A program made the position numbers and the translations under genes. Shown here in pieces: positions 21,461 to 24,144 of a stretch of DNA of 24,144 bases (its first letter is position 1; every line of letters begins with the position of its first letter). Location of the stretch: the NCBI GenBank assembly GCA_020629595.1, contig JAHDDA010000002.1, forward strand, positions 2,129 through 26,272, written 5' to 3'. Origin of the DNA: Chitinophagales bacterium. Its GTDB lineage: Bacteria > Bacteroidota > Bacteroidia > Chitinophagales > UBA2359. The notes below the pieces were generated by a model. That model was given only the letters and a program-made list of their open reading frames with translations, was not told the DNA's origin and did no database searches.

Positions 21461-22468
21461 TTAATTAAGTATAAATAATTTTTGTGTAATAACAATATTC
21501 CCCACCTCATCTTTTAAAATCGCAAAATACATATTTGTATTATACCCAATAAAATCAATGGGAAAAGCGTAAGTACCATTAGCTAATGCTTGAAAATCTA
21601 CCTTATCTAATACTTGTCCATTAATTCCAACAAAATCAAGTGTAAAAAACCCACCATTCGGAACACTTATATTTATATATTGATTTTGATTTAATTGAAA
21701 TTGATTTGGGAAAATTGAATAATCATTGTTTTTAATTTCAGTATCTGAAGTTGTACTATCTGTACCTCCACCACTAGTTCCAGGAGGTTCAGCACTAATA
21801 ATAAAAGTCAAATTGCATCCATTTGCATCAATAATAGTTGTGTTTAGAAAAGTTTCATACGGAAAACTGCCCAAATAATATTCATCAGTGTTAACACTTG
21901 CATTGTAAAACTGTCCTAATAAATTATCATAAATTTTATAAGGCTTTGTTCCATTAGAAATGGTGTATTTTACCATATAATAATCTTCAAAATAAATAAG
22001 ATCACTATCTACATTATAATTGGAGTCTGGTGGACAATTATCATTTTCAGTTCCTTTAGAACAAGGAGGCGACAATTCATTAATTTCTCCATAAGCTATT
22101 AAATTACCATCGGCATCGAATTTTGACATTTGCAATAAAATTGGTGTTCCTTCACTTTCAATAAAACTAATAAACTGCCCAGCATCTTCAATTTCATCAT
22201 TAAAGTTTCCTGTAGAGACTAAATAATACCCCATACTTTCATCTTCTTCAGAAAGCATTGCATCAGAAATTGAAATTATTACATTGAATATCCCAGATTC
22301 ATCGCAAATTAAATTATAAGGTATAGACAAACATTCTACGCAATCTTCGCCTCCACAATTTACATTATGCGGTTCTCCAAAATAATCAATTTGAACACAT
22401 TCTTGAGCATTTGTAAATTGAGCAAAAAGAAATAGCAGTAAAAAATTAAGTAGTGTTTTAAAATACAT
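21461..22468 (-). CDS. Secreted protein with a likely type IX secretion C-terminal sorting domain
   Basis: A 335-aa protein of unrecognised function. Residues 3-17 form a signal peptide with probable cleavage after TNA at 21. The N-terminal part has pairs of cysteines (C24, C38, C43, C46, C55, C136, C145, C218) that may form disulfides. A Pro/Gly/Ser/Thr linker (228-246, EPPGTSGGGTDSTTSD) leads to a beta-rich C-terminal domain. That domain begins YSIFPNQF (250-257), continues VGINGQVLDKV (280-290) and GTYAFPIDF (298-306), and ends VGNIVITQKLFIL, the pattern of type A T9SS sorting domains, though YPNP is changed to FPNQ. It is monocistronic, ending at a clear terminator, and diverges from the phosphopantetheinyl transferase gene by 40 bp. 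Confidence 0.75.
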   Translation of the reverse strand: MYFKTLLNFLLLFLFAQFTNAQECVQIDYFGEPHNVNCGGEDCVECLSIPYNLICDESGIFNVIISISDAMLSEEDESMGYYLVSTGNFNDEIEDAGQFISFIESEGTPILLQMSKFDADGNLIAYGEINELSPPCSKGTENDNCPPDSNYNVDSDLIYFEDYYMVKYTISNGTKPYKIYDNLLGQFYNASVNTDEYYLGSFPYETFLNTTIIDANGCNLTFIISAEPPGTSGGGTDSTTSDTEIKNNDYSIFPNQFQLNQNQYINISVPNGGFFTLDFVGINGQVLDKVDFQALANGTYAFPIDFIGYNTNMYFAILKDEVGNIVITQKLFILN

Positions 22469-22508
22469 AAATATAAATTTTTAAATTTACCTCAGACAAT
22501 TAAAGAAA

Positions 22509-23108
22509 ATGAGTCTTTATAGAGTTTGGCACATTGGCAAAGATATAACAATTGGTATTTGGAAATTGGTTGAAAATACATCAACTTTAAAAAATAGTTT
22601 AAAAAATACAAATGTTGATTTTCCTAACTTTAAAAGCACAAAAAGACTCAATGAGTATTTGGCAACTCGCTGCTTGTTAAAAAAATTATTATATACAACA
22701 AAAATTGAATACTTAAAAAATGGTAAGCCAATTTTAACTGAATTTCCTGAAACTGAGATTTCAATTAGCCATTCTGGTAATTTTATTGTAATTGCTATAA
22801 GTAAAATTTATATTTTAGGAATTGATATTGAAAAAATTAGCAATAAACCTTTAAAGGTTTTATCAAAGTTTTTAACTAAGCAAGAAGCAAAACAAATTAA
22901 TAACTCATCATTAAAAGCAAGTATTCTTTGGGCTGCAAAGGAAGCAATGTTTAAGCTAAATGAAGTTGATTTAAAAAATTATGCAAATCAATTTAGTGTG
23001 CAAATACAAGAAAATAAAATTATTTGCTATATAGAAAAAAAAGAACAATTAAGCAAATACTTAATTGTTGGCAATTTTATCTTGTTTCTCGTTTATAAAT
23101 CAAAGTGA
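22509..23108 (+). CDS. 4'-phosphopantetheinyl transferase family protein
   Basis: Transfers 4'-phosphopantetheine from CoA to a serine of carrier proteins. The 199-aa Sfp/AcpT-type protein shows SISHSGNFIVIAIS (85-98), the Mg-binding GIDIEKI (104-110) and the catalytic WAAKEAMFKL (141-150). K72-P74 in NGKP (71-74) is also a family feature. It is slightly shorter than Sfp (224 aa). No PKS, NRPS or separate ACP gene is visible, so the target could be the fatty-acid ACP or a distant cluster. The downstream serine hydrolase starts 2 bp after the stop, so the two are cotranscribed. Confidence 0.93.
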   Translation: MSLYRVWHIGKDITIGIWKLVENTSTLKNSLKNTNVDFPNFKSTKRLNEYLATRCLLKKLLYTTKIEYLKNGKPILTEFPETEISISHSGNFIVIAISKIYILGIDIEKISNKPLKVLSKFLTKQEAKQINNSSLKASILWAAKEAMFKLNEVDLKNYANQFSVQIQENKIICYIEKKEQLSKYLIVGNFILFLVYKSK

Positions 23109-23110
23109 TT

Positions 23111-24144
23111 ATGAAAAGATTTATAACTTACATTTTAATCTTATTTGCCTCTTTTACGGCAATATTATATGCATTTGATTATGAATATTTATTTACAGCA
23201 ATAAGGGTAACTTGGCTACGTGGACAATCGAGTGTAGGTATTTATGATTATACCGTTCAAAATACAAGAGTAATTGAAAAAGGAAAAACCCAAGAATGGG
23301 AAATACATACAGATTATAACAAATTTGATTTATCTGAAGAAAACTTAGCAATTCACAAAGAACTACAATCAAATTCATTTTTGATTATTAAAGATGGTAA
23401 AATACTTAGTGAAAACTACTTTAATGGAACAGATAAAAATGAACGAACTGCTCTTTGGTCTATAAGTAAAACATACACAAGTTTATGTATTTTAAAAGCA
23501 ATTGAAGATGGCTTAATTGACAATGTAAATGACCCAATAAAAAAGTACATTAAAAATTGGAATATTGAGCAAAAACCAAGCTTAACACTAAGGCATTTAG
23601 CATCAATGTCGGCAGGTTTGTATTGGGAAGAAACAGACTTAATGCCTTGGTCTTTAATCGCAAAGTACAATTTTCATAACGATTTAGATAATCTTTCATT
23701 AAACAGTTTATACAGAATAGGAAATCCGGGCGAAGTACAACATTACAATTCTGGTGGAACACAAATTTTAGGAACTATTTTGAGAAAGCAAATGCCAAAT
23801 TCTAATTTATCGGAATATATCTCTAAGAAGTTTTGGCAACCTTTGGGCTGTGAAAACAATGCTTTATATATTCTTGATAGTGAAAATGGAGCTGAAAAAT
23901 CTTTTGGTGGAATGGTGGCTTCTGCTCGTGACATTTCTAGATTAGGACAAGTTATTGTTGATAATGGTTATTGGAAAAACACCCAAATTCTAACACCTGA
24001 ACAACTAAACTTAGTTAAAACAATGCCTTACAATAACCATTGTTATAATTATGGTTTGTGGAGTGGTAAATACAAAGGAATTAAATTTTACTTACAAGCA
24101 GGTTTTGCAGGTCAATGTGTTATTTCTATTCCTTCAGAAAAATT
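23111..24144 (+). CDS. Class C beta-lactamase-like serine hydrolase, C-terminus off the window
   Basis: An open frame from ATG 23111 to the window edge (344 complete codons, no stop). An N-terminal hydrophobic segment (4-21) serves as signal or anchor, so it acts in the periplasm. The catalytic SxxK is SISK at S117-K120 in LWSISKTYTSL. The second motif region is HYNSGGTQILG with Y212, here YNS where the family often has YSN. LTLRHLASMSAGLYW (158-172), FGGMVASARDISRLGQ (265-280) and the late AGFAGQ (330-335) fit the Pfam beta-lactamase / 6-aminohexanoate-dimer hydrolase type. It may be an esterase or D-Ala peptidase rather than a true beta-lactamase. It begins 2 bp after the phosphopantetheinyl transferase gene. 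Confidence 0.9.
   Translation, partial: MKRFITYILILFASFTAILYAFDYEYLFTAIRVTWLRGQSSVGIYDYTVQNTRVIEKGKTQEWEIHTDYNKFDLSEENLAIHKELQSNSFLIIKDGKILSENYFNGTDKNERTALWSISKTYTSLCILKAIEDGLIDNVNDPIKKYIKNWNIEQKPSLTLRHLASMSAGLYWEETDLMPWSLIAKYNFHNDLDNLSLNSLYRIGNPGEVQHYNSGGTQILGTILRKQMPNSNLSEYISKKFWQPLGCENNALYILDSENGAEKSFGGMVASARDISRLGQVIVDNGYWKNTQILTPEQLNLVKTMPYNNHCYNYGLWSGKYKGIKFYLQAGFAGQCVISIPSEK

Noticed and set aside
22538..22545. Minus-strand TATCTTTG as promoter of the secreted-protein gene
   Set aside because: The -7 match is exact, but it lies inside the divergent phosphopantetheinyl transferase gene, 70 bp from the start, with no -33 box at the right spacing.
23193..23934. Minus-strand open frames of 61-84 aa at the right end
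   Set aside because: All are antisense to the serine hydrolase, whose frame stays open across the region and carries conserved motifs.

Overview
The window looks like the chromosome of a low-GC member of the Bacteroidota, probably a flavobacterium-like organism. The evidence is very A/T-rich DNA, almost no Shine-Dalgarno sequences, promoter boxes of the TAnnTTTG type, a secreted protein ending in what looks like a type IX secretion sorting domain, a short (220 aa) RsmI, and several TTG starts. No rRNA, tRNA, CRISPR array, insertion sequence or phage gene was seen. The genus cannot be named from the sequence alone.

Layout. (1) 1-989, minus: an SsuD-like flavin monooxygenase cut by the left edge. 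(2) 1018-3042, plus: a tight three-gene unit with a bacterial voltage-gated cation channel, a YdjM-type membrane hydrolase and a secreted HExxH metalloprotease. (3) 3031-3075: a long hairpin terminator between converging genes. (4) From about 22.5 kb down to 3.1 kb everything is on the minus strand. Read in the direction of transcription it holds a secreted protein, fmt, a UPF0173 hydrolase, parA, parB, menD, a surface-polysaccharide block (multi-SLBB export protein, Wzz-like protein, rmlC, rmlD, cysQ, a 46-aa antitoxin-like ORF, a GT2 glycosyltransferase, WbqC, a DegT aminotransferase), an Lrp-family regulator, rsmI, lnt and trxB. (5) 22509-24144, plus: a phosphopantetheinyl transferase, then a class C beta-lactamase-like serine hydrolase cut by the right edge.

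How the genes fit together. The polysaccharide block supplies export (SLBB protein plus Wzz-like partner), the last two steps of dTDP-rhamnose synthesis (RmlC, RmlD; RmlA and RmlB are not here), an aminotransferase and WbqC protein for a modified sugar, and a membrane glycosyltransferase. CysQ in the middle hints at sulfation chemistry but does not prove it. The other minus-strand genes are housekeeping: chromosome segregation, menaquinone synthesis, initiator tRNA formylation, rRNA methylation, lipoprotein acylation and thioredoxin reduction.

I do not see a clearly new multi-gene system. The least conventional parts are the channel-hydrolase-protease unit, whose channel has a TLEGWFD selectivity filter, and the 9.8-10.1 kb spot in the polysaccharide block, where an orphan antitoxin-like ORF sits beside two small palindromic repeats.
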